DNA from: Desulfoferrobacter suflitae
Lineage (GTDB): Bacteria > Desulfobacterota > Syntrophobacteria > Syntrophobacterales > Syntrophobacteraceae
Direction: 5' to 3'
DNA: 64,000 nucleotides
NCBI RefSeq assembly: GCF_022603395.1
Contig: NZ_JAIBKA010000007.1
Location: 124,001-188,000, forward strand
Each line of letters opens with the position of its first letter. Within the stretch, counting starts at the first letter, position 1. This document shows positions 18,439 to 26,491 of the stretch, piece after piece. The notes below the pieces were generated by a model. It saw only the letters and a program-made list of their open reading frames with translations. It was not told the origin of the DNA and did no database searches. The position numbers and the translations under genes are program-made.

Positions 18439-18973
18439 GGGTTACCCTCCAGCATCAAGCCCTCCCCAACCTCAACATGAAAATCTATACTTGTTAAGGA
18501 AAGAAACTTGCATTTCTATGGCGGCAGTCACTGATGGGTTTCGTCACGCCTGGGCGTGACTCCACCCATTCCACATCAAAGTGGTTACGGGCAGTGCCGT
18601 AATGCTGCAGGATAAGTAGAGTCACGCCCCGGCGTGACGAAACCCATCAACAAAAGGCCTGCAAACAATGAAACATCTCATGCTTAACCGGTATAAATCG
18701 GTGAAATCGTTGCCGATCGACAATCGAATCGAGAGGCCGCTTCCGACGAAGCGCAGTCAAAGACCCTTTGCTTTTCGGTGCGACAAATGAGACAATGGTG
18801 CCGGTTTTTTGCGGCAATCCGTTTCCCGGCCAACACGTTTCAGGCATTCGGGGAAAATGAGGACGGCCTCCGGAATGGCATCGCACCAATGGATCCCCAA
18901 AGGGCTCAAACTGGTTTCCAGGAGCACCAAGTTGCGATCTTTCGTACATATGTGTTCATGACAAGGGGACGGC
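18439..18973. other. intergenic region with paired-hairpin repeat
   Basis: No credible gene. It contains the paired hairpins at 18532-18649 and, from about 18650 to 18960, presumably the promoter of the B12-binding sensor, whose ribosome site AAGGGGA lies at 18963-18969. I could not pick out a convincing promoter. Confidence 0.5.
18532..18649. repeat. paired-hairpin (REP/BIME-like) element
   Basis: A perfect 19-bp inverted pair (TGATGGGTTTCGTCACGCC at 18532-18550, complement at 18631-18649) flanks 80 bases. Each arm is also the start of its own hairpin: GTCACGCC-TG-GGCGTGAC at 18543-18560 and GTCACGCC-CC-GGCGTGAC at 18621-18638. The GGGTTTCGTCACGC phrase is related to the interior of the miniature elements elsewhere in the window. 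Confidence 0.7.
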
Positions 18974-20044
18974 ATGCATATTGCCCGACAGGAGATCATC
19001 CAGGCCATCGAACGGAACCGGGCATCTCTCGCCGAAGCTGTTGTTGCCCGGCAATTTGAACTGCAGCATGACCTTGCCTCGAGATATGGGGAGCACGGCT
19101 GGTCCAAATGCGTTCAGGATGTCGATTATCATCTGCTGTATTTGGCCGAAGCTGTCAGAGCATCGAGCCCGGTGCTGTTTGCCGACTATGTTGCATGGGC
19201 GAAGGTCCTGCTTAACGAATTAAATATACCCGCAAACGATCTGAGAATTAGTCTGGAATGCCTGCGTGACACGTTAAAAGTCGAGCTCTCCAGTGACGCG
19301 CAGGCTATCGTGGCTGAGACTGTCGAAGCCGGACTGATGCAGCTGACTCAACCATCCGAGTCCGGATCATTTCTCCAGGAAGAAGCACCTTTACACACCC
19401 TGGCCAGAGACTACCTGCAGGCGCTTCTGCATGGAGACCGCCGGGCCGCAAGCCAGATGGTGCTTGCAGCAGTGCAGCAAGGAACGCCCGTCAAAGATAT
19501 ATATCTACACGTTTTTCAGCCCAGTCAGCACGAAATTGGACGACTGTGGCAGACCAACCAGATCAGCGTGGCTCAGGAACATTACTGTACTGCCGCCACA
19601 CAGCTGGTTATGTCCCAACTCTACCCATACGTGTTTGCCGGCGAAAAAATCGGACGTCGGCTGATCGCCTGCTGTGTGGGAGGAGAACTGCATGAGATCG
19701 GCATACGCATGGTCGCCGACTTCTTTGAAATGGAGGGCTGGGACACTTACTACCTGGGGGCAAACACTCCCACCGACAGCATCTTGCGAAGCATCGCAGA
19801 ACGCCAGGTGGATATATTGGCCATATCTGCTACCATGACATTCCATATCGGCAAAGTGACTGAGCTGATCGAACGAGTTCAATCCTCTCAAGTCGGCAAA
19901 GCCATCAAGATCCTGGTGGGCGGTTATCCATTTAATATTTCCAGAGGCTTATGGCAACAGGCTGGAGCGGATGGATATGCCGTTGATGCCGCGGGGGCAA
20001 TATTTGAAGCAAACCGGCTGATAACGGCACAACGGGGACCGTGA
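18974..20044 (+). CDS. B12-binding sensor protein, CarH/LitR-type light-sensing core
   Basis: 356-residue cytoplasmic protein. An N-terminal helical region (about 1-130) is followed by a B12-binding helical cap (about 140-220) and a Rossmann B12 domain (about 228-350). The cap has W192-x9-E202-H203 (LWQTNQISVAQEH), the pattern that in CarH and LitR sits above adenosylcobalamin and allows light sensing. The base-off motif is E238-L-H240-x2-G243. There is no MerR DNA-binding domain; a histidine kinase starts three bases after the stop, so output probably goes through that kinase. AAGGGGA precedes the ATG. Light sensing is inference; a plain B12 sensor is the alternative. Confidence 0.8.
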   Translation: MHIARQEIIQAIERNRASLAEAVVARQFELQHDLASRYGEHGWSKCVQDVDYHLLYLAEAVRASSPVLFADYVAWAKVLLNELNIPANDLRISLECLRDTLKVELSSDAQAIVAETVEAGLMQLTQPSESGSFLQEEAPLHTLARDYLQALLHGDRRAASQMVLAAVQQGTPVKDIYLHVFQPSQHEIGRLWQTNQISVAQEHYCTAATQLVMSQLYPYVFAGEKIGRRLIACCVGGELHEIGIRMVADFFEMEGWDTYYLGANTPTDSILRSIAERQVDILAISATMTFHIGKVTELIERVQSSQVGKAIKILVGGYPFNISRGLWQQAGADGYAVDAAGAIFEANRLITAQRGP

Positions 20045-20047
20045 CAA

Positions 20048-21298
20048 ATGGACAGCGGCATGCAACCGGCCGGAATAGCCCTGGTATGTGATCGACAGGG
20101 AGTGATCCTCAAGGTCATCCGCAATGAGCTCAACGTAGGTGGAGAGGTTAAACCCGGTCAGATGCTGATTCAGCTGGTTGACCGGGGGAGTATCGGCAAG
20201 GCGCTCAATTTCCTGGTTGAGCTCAAAGCGAACGAGGCGACCTTTGACTGGCAGATCAACGTTGCGGTTGGCGGGAAGGTCACAACTCTGCACTTCGGCG
20301 GCGCCGTGGTTGAAGGCTTACTGTTGATTTTCGCTTCTCAAACACGCAACGGCGTGCTGGAACTCTACGAAGAACTGGTCAGGATCAACAACGAACAGGT
20401 GAACGCACTGCGTTTGGCGCTCAAGGACAAGGCGCGCAAGTTCAAGACCCGGTCGGAACAAGATGGCTCCCTTTATGACGAACTGAGCCGTCTTAACAAT
20501 GAACTGGTCACCCTGCAGCGCGAACTGGCCAAAAAGAATGTTGAATTGGAACGATTGAACAGCCTCAAGAACCAGTTTCTGGGCATGGCGGCGCATGATC
20601 TTCGCACCCCTTTGGGACATATCCTCGCATACAGTGAGTTCCTCATTGACGAAGCCGGACCGAGCTTGAGCGAGGAACACCTGGAATTTCTCTCCATCAT
20701 CCGTTCATCCAGCGATTTCATGCTGCAATTGGTCAGTGATTTGCTGGATTATACCAGAATCGAGTCCGGCAAACTGAAACTGGACCGTCGGCCAACCGAC
20801 CTGGTTGCTCTGGTTGAGCGCAACATCGCTCTGAATAGAGTCCTGGCCGCGCCCAAGCAAATCCAACTGCGCTTTGCCTACAGCGGCGAAAGACTGCCAA
20901 TACTGATAGACTCTGGGCGGATGGAGCAGGTTCTCAATAACCTCATTGGCAACGCTGTAAAATTCTCTGCACCTCACGGTACCGTGGACGTGTACCTTGA
21001 GAAGGACGACGACCAGGTGCTCATCAAAGTTCAGGATCACGGGTCGGGAATAGCGCCGAACGAACTCGAGCGCCTGTTCAACCCATTTAGTAAGAGCGTG
21101 AAGGGGACCAGCGGAGAGAAAGGGAGCGGCCTCGGCCTGGCCATTGTCAAGAAGATTGTGGAAGAGCACCAGGGCAAAGTCTGGGTGGAAAGCAAGCTCG
21201 GAGAAGGGTCTACCTTCTTTGTGGCATTGCCGGTCGGTCCTGCGAACCCTCCAGAAGAGGAGGAGAGCGTTAGCAGAAGATTGCAGATAAAAAACTAG
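20048..21298 (+). CDS. sensor histidine kinase paired with B12-binding protein
   Basis: Soluble kinase of 416 residues. The N-terminal 110 residues look PAS-like (VCDRQGVILKVIRNELNVGG), then a coiled coil (about 115-175), HisKA with His183 in GMAAHDLRTPLGH, and HATPase_c with NLIGNAVKFS, DHGSGIAPNELE and GSGLGLAIVKKIVEEHQG. It has no membrane segment and no receiver domain. It starts three bases after the B12-binding sensor, so the two are almost certainly one signalling unit. No response regulator follows; the next genes form the RiPP-like locus, 244 bases away, which could be a target but nothing in the sequence proves it. Confidence 0.88.
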   Translation: MDSGMQPAGIALVCDRQGVILKVIRNELNVGGEVKPGQMLIQLVDRGSIGKALNFLVELKANEATFDWQINVAVGGKVTTLHFGGAVVEGLLLIFASQTRNGVLELYEELVRINNEQVNALRLALKDKARKFKTRSEQDGSLYDELSRLNNELVTLQRELAKKNVELERLNSLKNQFLGMAAHDLRTPLGHILAYSEFLIDEAGPSLSEEHLEFLSIIRSSSDFMLQLVSDLLDYTRIESGKLKLDRRPTDLVALVERNIALNRVLAAPKQIQLRFAYSGERLPILIDSGRMEQVLNNLIGNAVKFSAPHGTVDVYLEKDDDQVLIKVQDHGSGIAPNELERLFNPFSKSVKGTSGEKGSGLGLAIVKKIVEEHQGKVWVESKLGEGSTFFVALPVGPANPPEEEESVSRRLQIKN

Positions 21299-21542
21299 AT
21301 TGCCCGATCATTTTGTGCTACCTTCGCGAGCTGGTACCGCCCCATTTTTCTTTCCCAAGTCGAGCGATTTCACCCATGACCTTGTGTCATGCCGATGCAC
21401 CACCGTCTGATTCAGGTGTTGCACGTGTGCCGCCGGGCTGGAGTGATTGGGTTGCTTCCCGGCCCCCTGTAAGAGGAGTGGATGGGGGCGACCAGCAGAC
21501 TTTTATACAGACTCCCCGATTCATTTGGTGTACGGAGCCCCT

Positions 21543-21812
21543 ATGCTCGAAAAAATCATCCGGCTGAATGACAATATCATCTGGCGAACTATTGAAGGGG
21601 AAGCCGTTCTGCTCAATCAAGCGACGGGCGATTATTATGGTCTGAACAGCGTAGGATGTTCTTTTTGGGAAAAGATTGACGGATCACGCACGGTGGCAGA
21701 AATAATTCAACTGCTGATGCGTGAATATGATGTACCAGAGGCAGCGGTCACCCGCGATGTGTTGGAGCTGATCGCTGAGATGCAACGCCAGGGTTTGTTG
21801 TATGTAAGATGA
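21543..21812 (+). CDS. PqqD-family RiPP recognition protein (lasso B1-like)
   Basis: 89-residue winged-helix protein of the PqqD family, the RiPP recognition element that holds the leader of a precursor peptide for modifying enzymes. Features are the N-terminal strand pair (DNIIWRTIEGEAVLLNQATG), DYYGLNSVGCSFWEKIDG, and the helical end TVAEIIQLLMREYDV. Longer frames start upstream, but the fold begins at MLEKIIRLND, so ATG 21543 is chosen. The stop overlaps the ATG of the B2-type peptidase (ATGA), the usual B1-B2 coupling of lasso peptide clusters. It should bind the leader encoded at 24937. Confidence 0.85.
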   Translation: MLEKIIRLNDNIIWRTIEGEAVLLNQATGDYYGLNSVGCSFWEKIDGSRTVAEIIQLLMREYDVPEAAVTRDVLELIAEMQRQGLLYVR

Positions 21813-22300
21813 GCCTGTACCGGCAAACAACAAATAAACTGCGGACGTACAGAAATTACGCGCTCCCCCGAGATATTCCGCTGCTTTTGCAGGTTGCGGG
21901 ACTGACTCTGTATTACTACGCGCTGATTCGTTGCGCATCACTCCATGGCATCAGCAAGAAAATGGCAGCCAAAAAGAGCTCGCAGCCGCTCCGATTTACC
22001 CTTTCAATTGAAGATCAACAAGGGCTGGATAAGGTATGGAGAGCAGCTTCTTTTATGCTCTGCCGCGTGCTGCGGTCGTCCAATCCATGCCTGTGCCGAA
22101 CTCTGGTAATGCAACACTGGCTTGCCGGAAAAATGGCAGGAGTAACCGTAAGAATCGGCGTTATCAGGGAGGGTCGCCAACTCAAGAGCCATGCGTGGAT
22201 TGTCTTGGACGGCAAAGCCTTCAGAGAAGACCCGATGGAGCTGGCGCGCTACATCCCGATCATCGAATGGCAGCAGTCTCCAAGGATATTGATAGAGTGA
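21809..22300 (+). CDS. lasso B2-type transglutaminase-like cysteine peptidase
   Basis: 163 residues with the transglutaminase-like fold of lasso peptide B2 proteins (PF13471), which cut the leader from the core. The expected triad is visible: Cys94 in NPCLCRTLVMQHWLA (the C-L-x-R motif), His128 in LKSHAWIVLDG, and Asp134. The N-terminal 60 residues are basic and hydrophobic, as often in this family. The start overlaps the PqqD stop. Although the peptidase looks complete, the cyclase that normally works after it (asparagine-synthetase-like C protein) is not in the window. Confidence 0.83.
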   Translation: MSLYRQTTNKLRTYRNYALPRDIPLLLQVAGLTLYYYALIRCASLHGISKKMAAKKSSQPLRFTLSIEDQQGLDKVWRAASFMLCRVLRSSNPCLCRTLVMQHWLAGKMAGVTVRIGVIREGRQLKSHAWIVLDGKAFREDPMELARYIPIIEWQQSPRILIE

Positions 22301-22348
22301 GGGAGCAACACATTTTGTTTTGAACCAAACACCGCGTGACACACTAGA

Positions 22349-23368
22349 ATGATTTTACCGCAAAGCAGCGCTTCCGGTTGCTGGGTGATCTCATATGAGC
22401 TCTTGGGAAGCTGCATTAGAATTGAGCACAACTGCCTTGATTGGCTCTCTTCCACGGCCGATTTTTTATGCTTGCCGGAAACCGACGATCAACGCCCTGC
22501 CGATATTCGCTTGTCATTTTTTGAGGTTGACGGGGAAGATGAAGCAAACCGGATTATTCCTGTGCCTGACGCAGCATTGCAACAAAACGAATATCTTCTC
22601 CAGCTGAATCGAGCTGTTCCTTGTCGAAGCTATATCGACAGTCCTAGACGGTGGGTAGAGCTTGGGGGATATGGACGTACCTGGGTGGATTACTCCCTGG
22701 GCACCGCAACCGTTTTGAGATACAGGAATTGCGGTATAGATCGAGTTTACGATCACCTGCTGTTTAGCTTCAATCTTCTGAACAATTTATTGGCCAAATT
22801 AAAACTCTACGCTGTGCATGCGGCGTGCATTCGTGTAGGCGACAAGGGCATGCTCATCACTGGCGACAGCGGCAGCGGCAAGTCGACGGCTGCTTTTGCG
22901 ATGCTGCAGGCAGGTCAAGCGGTGCTGTCCGATGAACGGGTACTGCTTTTCAAAAAGGATGTGATAGGGGCTGCTGTCATAAGTGATGTGATTAAACTCA
23001 ATCGAACCGCCATGCGTGACCTGTTTCCTGAGGCGGAAAACCTGCAGACCTTCTGGCAAACGCCCGATGAGTGCTATTTTAAGACAGGTGCCATTGATCA
23101 CTTCAGACATTCCCCGCTAACCACAGTGAAGTACTTGATAGTTTTAGAAAAGAGCGGCACTCTTAAGAGTCGCCTGGAAAGAATGCACCCTGCGCGCACG
23201 GTGGAACATTTGTTTCCGGTGACGTTAAACGCCTTCGAGCCCTGGCAACTGGCCGGAAAATTTCACTTCCTCGCCGGCGTCCTCGCACAAGTCGAGTGCT
23301 ATCGAGTTTGGTTCGGAACCGATATGCAGCACTTTTCCGAAACGATCATGAACCTGGCGGCATCCTGA
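22349..23368 (+). CDS. HPr kinase-like protein of RiPP locus
   Basis: 339-residue protein whose C-terminal half (about 145-335) resembles the HprK kinase domain: HAACIRVGDKGMLITG leads into the P-loop GDSGSGKST (G172 to T180, Lys178), followed by LSDERVLLF with an acidic pair. HprK-like proteins in lasso clusters such as paeninodin phosphorylate a Ser of the precursor, so Ser43 of the peptide at 24937, the only Ser in its predicted core, is the candidate target. The N-terminal 140 residues are unassigned. It lies 48 bases after the B2 gene in the same direction. Confidence 0.78.
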   Translation: MILPQSSASGCWVISYELLGSCIRIEHNCLDWLSSTADFLCLPETDDQRPADIRLSFFEVDGEDEANRIIPVPDAALQQNEYLLQLNRAVPCRSYIDSPRRWVELGGYGRTWVDYSLGTATVLRYRNCGIDRVYDHLLFSFNLLNNLLAKLKLYAVHAACIRVGDKGMLITGDSGSGKSTAAFAMLQAGQAVLSDERVLLFKKDVIGAAVISDVIKLNRTAMRDLFPEAENLQTFWQTPDECYFKTGAIDHFRHSPLTTVKYLIVLEKSGTLKSRLERMHPARTVEHLFPVTLNAFEPWQLAGKFHFLAGVLAQVECYRVWFGTDMQHFSETIMNLAAS

Positions 23369-23404
23369 CGGCTTCATCCAATCGCTCAACTGCAGGAGTT
23401 CCTT

Positions 23405-24856
23405 TTGAAAGTCCTTCTCGTATATCCTCTCACCAGGCAAAAGGGCATTCCAGCCCCAAGCTGGATGCCTTTGGGGCTCTCTTCGATTGCCTCCGTTGTG
23501 CGCCGGGCAGGCCACGAAGTTTGCATTTTTGATCGCTTCGCCCAAATGGCGCGCCTGGGGCCCGCAACACACCTCATTAACCAGGCAATGCTCCAAGGCA
23601 TCAGAGAATTTCGACCGGACATTATAGGTCTTAACACGGTTTCACCGCTCATTTATGATGCCGTTCAATGCGTGGAAACCATTCGCCGCGAGTATGAGGG
23701 GGTTATCCTGGCCGGTGGCCACCACGCCACAGCCGTACCGGCCTTGACCCTGCAAAAACTGCCGCGGTTGAATGGAATTGTCCAGGGTGAAGGGGAACTT
23801 CCCCTGTTGCGACTGCTGGATGGAGACCTCCCACAGAGCATAGAGGGACTTTGGTGGCGGGCTGCAGACGGCAGCATCACGAACACCCCCGCCAGGCAAA
23901 TTGCAGACCTTGACTCTCTGCCTTTCCCGGATCTGCATCTACTCGATTTATCCTTTTACACCCGGCGGAGTGTTCTGCCCATCCGTGGCTACTGCCTTTC
24001 CTCCATTTCTCTTCTGACCTCGAGAGGTTGTGACAAAAATTGCAGTTTTTGCACCGAATCTTTGACTTACGGAAAAGGCGTCCGGTTCCATAGCCCGGAA
24101 TATGTGATCGAATGGGTCAAGCAGATCGCCAGGGACTACCGGGTGGAAGGAATCTACTTTCATGACAATGATTTTCTGGCGGACCGGGCGAGAGCCATGC
24201 GGATTTGCGAGGGATTCATGGCGAACGGACTGCACAAAAGACTTAAATGGGCCATCCAGGCGCGCAGTGACCGAGTGGATCGCGAGGTGGTGGGGCTGCT
24301 GAAAAGGGCCGGCTGCGTGGTCATCGAAACCGGGGTCGAAGCTGCATCACAAAAGGAGCTCGATGCAGTTAAGAAGATGAGTACCGTTCATGCCAATGAA
24401 AAAGCCGTTGAGATCTGCCGAAGCATGGGTATGTCCGTGCATGCCTATATGTTGACTTCCTTCGAAGGTGAGACGCTGGTCGATTTGGAAAATCGACTCA
24501 ATTGGTTAAAAAAAGTGCGGCCGACCAGCTTTTCCTGGCAACCCATTCAGATTCACCCGGCGAGTCCCCTGTACCAACGCAAGCAGCTCGATTTCTTTGA
24601 AAAAAATGATTGGACTGAGGATCGAGTGGTCACTTATTACAGGCAGGATTATCTTTCCTCAATACCGGCTGAACAGCGCCGCTTATGGATGAAAAAGAAC
24701 TTCAGCCCATTTGCAAAACGATACAAACGGCTCGGCATCTTGCGCCGCAACCCTCTTCCCAAACTGCTGTTACTATTTTTCGATGACCTCTGGAGGTTTA
24801 TACGCAAATATCGAAATCACAGAACACATCAGCCCCTCCCGGCAAGACGATTATAA
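23405..24856 (+). CDS. B12-binding-type radical SAM protein of RiPP locus
   Basis: 483-residue radical SAM protein with an N-terminal B12-binding-type Rossmann domain (about 1-140; VYPLTRQKGIPAPSWMPLGL, GGHHATAVP), then the radical SAM barrel with C209-x3-C213-x2-C216 in SRGCDKNCSFC, and a C-terminal extension of about 100 residues. Members of this class methylate unactivated carbons or rearrange skeletons. TTG start with AGGAG six bases upstream. It follows the kinase by 36 bases and precedes the precursor, replacing the cyclase gene expected in lasso clusters. The substrate is presumably the precursor peptide, though a lipid or cofactor substrate cannot be excluded. Confidence 0.82.
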   Translation: MKVLLVYPLTRQKGIPAPSWMPLGLSSIASVVRRAGHEVCIFDRFAQMARLGPATHLINQAMLQGIREFRPDIIGLNTVSPLIYDAVQCVETIRREYEGVILAGGHHATAVPALTLQKLPRLNGIVQGEGELPLLRLLDGDLPQSIEGLWWRAADGSITNTPARQIADLDSLPFPDLHLLDLSFYTRRSVLPIRGYCLSSISLLTSRGCDKNCSFCTESLTYGKGVRFHSPEYVIEWVKQIARDYRVEGIYFHDNDFLADRARAMRICEGFMANGLHKRLKWAIQARSDRVDREVVGLLKRAGCVVIETGVEAASQKELDAVKKMSTVHANEKAVEICRSMGMSVHAYMLTSFEGETLVDLENRLNWLKKVRPTSFSWQPIQIHPASPLYQRKQLDFFEKNDWTEDRVVTYYRQDYLSSIPAEQRRLWMKKNFSPFAKRYKRLGILRRNPLPKLLLLFFDDLWRFIRKYRNHRTHQPLPARRL

Positions 24857-24862
24857 TCCTTA

Positions 24863-24891
24863 TTGACAGTCACTTATGGTTCTGATAGCGT
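24863..24891 (+). promoter_or_regulatory. putative sigma-70 promoter of the precursor gene
   Basis: TTGACA at 24863-24868 is followed 17 bases later by TAGCGT (24886-24891), which keeps the three most conserved -10 positions. It lies between the radical SAM stop and the precursor ATG, so the short precursor message could be made separately from the enzyme genes. The -10 is weak. Confidence 0.45.
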
Positions 24892-24936
24892 GGTTTTGGG
24901 CAGTCCAAACATTTACTTAAAGAGGAGATGGAGAGT

Positions 24937-25080
24937 ATGAAACGAGATCAAGAGGGACAAGACAAATCCCCACAGAATGGAGCGAGCAAGAAGGCCTACG
25001 AAAAACCCGAACTCTATTTGTATGAGAGTCTACAGAACCTGACGGGTGGTATTGTGGATCCTTCTAAACCATTGCCTTAG
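24937..25080 (+). CDS. lasso-like RiPP precursor peptide
   Basis: 47-residue peptide. The leader carries the lasso pattern Y21-x2-P24-x-L26 (YEKPELYLYE) and Thr36 in LQNLTGG, but Glu30 stands where a Gly is usual. By the lasso rule (Thr at -2) the core would be GIVDPSKPLP, ten residues, with Asp only at position 4, so a 7-9-residue lasso ring cannot close in the usual way. Possible modification sites are Asp41, Ser43 and the three Pro. GGAG lies nine bases before ATG 24937; an in-frame ATG at 24928 is too close to it. A promoter precedes and a strong terminator follows. Confidence 0.75.
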   Translation: MKRDQEGQDKSPQNGASKKAYEKPELYLYESLQNLTGGIVDPSKPLP

Positions 25081-25159
25081 CTCTGATTGTTTCCTTCACC
25101 ACTTGCGCCCAGGGTAATCCAGGGCTTCGTGCCCTTTGAAGCCGGGACGCAAATTGACA

Positions 25160-25197
25160 AGCCGCGTCATGAGCGTGACCACGCGGCTTTTATTTTT
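25160..25197 (+). terminator. Rho-independent terminator after the precursor
   Basis: Perfect 8-bp stem AGCCGCGT / ACGCGGCT (25160-25167, 25181-25188) with a 13-base loop, then TTTATTTTTTT. It should end the precursor transcript 80 bases after its stop and before the nucleotidyltransferase gene. Confidence 0.85.
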
Positions 25198-25221
25198 TTG
25201 TTGCGAATTGATTGAGCTTTC

Positions 25222-26433
25222 ATGCCGAGGCGACCGATGTTGCTCCACTGGACTCCCGAAGAATCGTTCATGTACGAATTTCTCAGGGAGTATTACTCGT
25301 TCGGCAGCAGTGGCCGTCTGCAAGCATTGTTCGATCATTGCAACCCCTCGGAGCTCACTCGCCAACTCATCAGGAAGGATGTCCTGCCCTTCTTTTTCGC
25401 CAGGCTCGCAAACGGTGAAGTACCCCTGAGACTACCTTCGGATTTATTCCGGAACTGGAAAATACTCAGCGGGCAAATGGCCCTGCATAACATGGTGTTC
25501 GAACGCGAATGTGCTCGACTGGTGGGTCTCTTTCAAGCCGCTGGAATTCGCAGTGTGCTTCTCAAAGGATTCAGCCATGCAAAGCGGTTGTATGGAGATA
25601 ACTCACAAAGGCCCCTCCAGGACCTTGATTTTCTCATCAACGCCGAAGATTATGCGCTGGTAAAAAGCCTTTTGCTGCAGGACGGATATGAATACTCGGC
25701 CACGTGTGATGACGGCACTCCCCTTGCGCCCGCAGAGCTGACCCTTTGGGAGCAGCTGTTGAAGGAAATGCATTTCAGCAAAGTCCAGGGATGCTATCAT
25801 CTCAACATCGATATGCACTGGGGTTTTAGTGCCCTGTGGTGGGCTCCCGTGCGCTCTTTATACCCGCTGGATCAACTGCACTGGCTCCAATTCACCGAGA
25901 AGGCTCCGTTGCTGCATACTGCCGTCGAATGGTTTACACCGGAATTACACTTTGCCCAAAGCATTTATCATTTTGCCCTCAACAACGTCTTCAATGGACT
26001 GAAATGGTTCCTTGATCTTTGCCAGTATCTCGCCTTGATGCGGGATCAGCTGGATTGGGAGCTCATCGGGCGGTTTGCCCCCACCAGAGAGTGCAAATTA
26101 GTCTTTTGGATAGCCCTGATGCTGGTGTTCGAAGTCACCGGGCCATTGAAAGACCAGAAGGTGGATCGGTTCGTCCGTGAATTACATTGCAGTATTCCTG
26201 CCCCACTGTTGACTTTGTACAAGTACAGGCTGTTCGCCGGGCAGTCCGTTGTGAGCAAGCACGTGGGTTCCGTCCTGCTGCCTGCCAGATGGAAGGACAG
26301 GCTTGCAGTTGCCCGCTTCATGCTGTTCGATCCGGCGCCAATGCAGCTTTGGAACAGCGCCGCTGCTCGGCAAACCCGCATGTTGCAGCCAGTACGGATC
26401 GTTTCCCGTTTGCTGCGATTGGCGCGCCGCTAG
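25222..26433 (+). CDS. nucleotidyltransferase-fold protein (PF14907 type) of RiPP locus
   Basis: 403-residue protein of the uncharacterised nucleotidyltransferase family often found in lasso and related RiPP clusters. The hallmark is L114-K115-G116 (VLLKGFSHAKRLYG) followed by RPLQDLDFLI, where Asp134 and Asp136 would hold the metal, and NIDMHWGF further on. The role in RiPP clusters is poorly known; it may add a nucleotide or sugar to the peptide or activate a donor. The ATG follows the precursor terminator by 24 bases, so it may depend on read-through or on its own promoter. It closes the locus. Confidence 0.75.
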   Translation: MPRRPMLLHWTPEESFMYEFLREYYSFGSSGRLQALFDHCNPSELTRQLIRKDVLPFFFARLANGEVPLRLPSDLFRNWKILSGQMALHNMVFERECARLVGLFQAAGIRSVLLKGFSHAKRLYGDNSQRPLQDLDFLINAEDYALVKSLLLQDGYEYSATCDDGTPLAPAELTLWEQLLKEMHFSKVQGCYHLNIDMHWGFSALWWAPVRSLYPLDQLHWLQFTEKAPLLHTAVEWFTPELHFAQSIYHFALNNVFNGLKWFLDLCQYLALMRDQLDWELIGRFAPTRECKLVFWIALMLVFEVTGPLKDQKVDRFVRELHCSIPAPLLTLYKYRLFAGQSVVSKHVGSVLLPARWKDRLAVARFMLFDPAPMQLWNSAAARQTRMLQPVRIVSRLLRLARR

Positions 26434-26491
26434 AGACATCCAGACGGTGTTGTTCAGTTGCTGTGAAAAACTTGCGTGATTGGAGGGGCGA

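Noticed and set aside
21543-25080. Calling the locus an ordinary lasso peptide cluster
   Set aside because: There is no asparagine-synthetase-like cyclase, and the core lacks an acidic residue at positions 7-9.
24928-25080. Start of the precursor at the first in-frame ATG (24928)
   Set aside because: The GGAG sits directly against that ATG; the ATG at 24937 has proper spacing.
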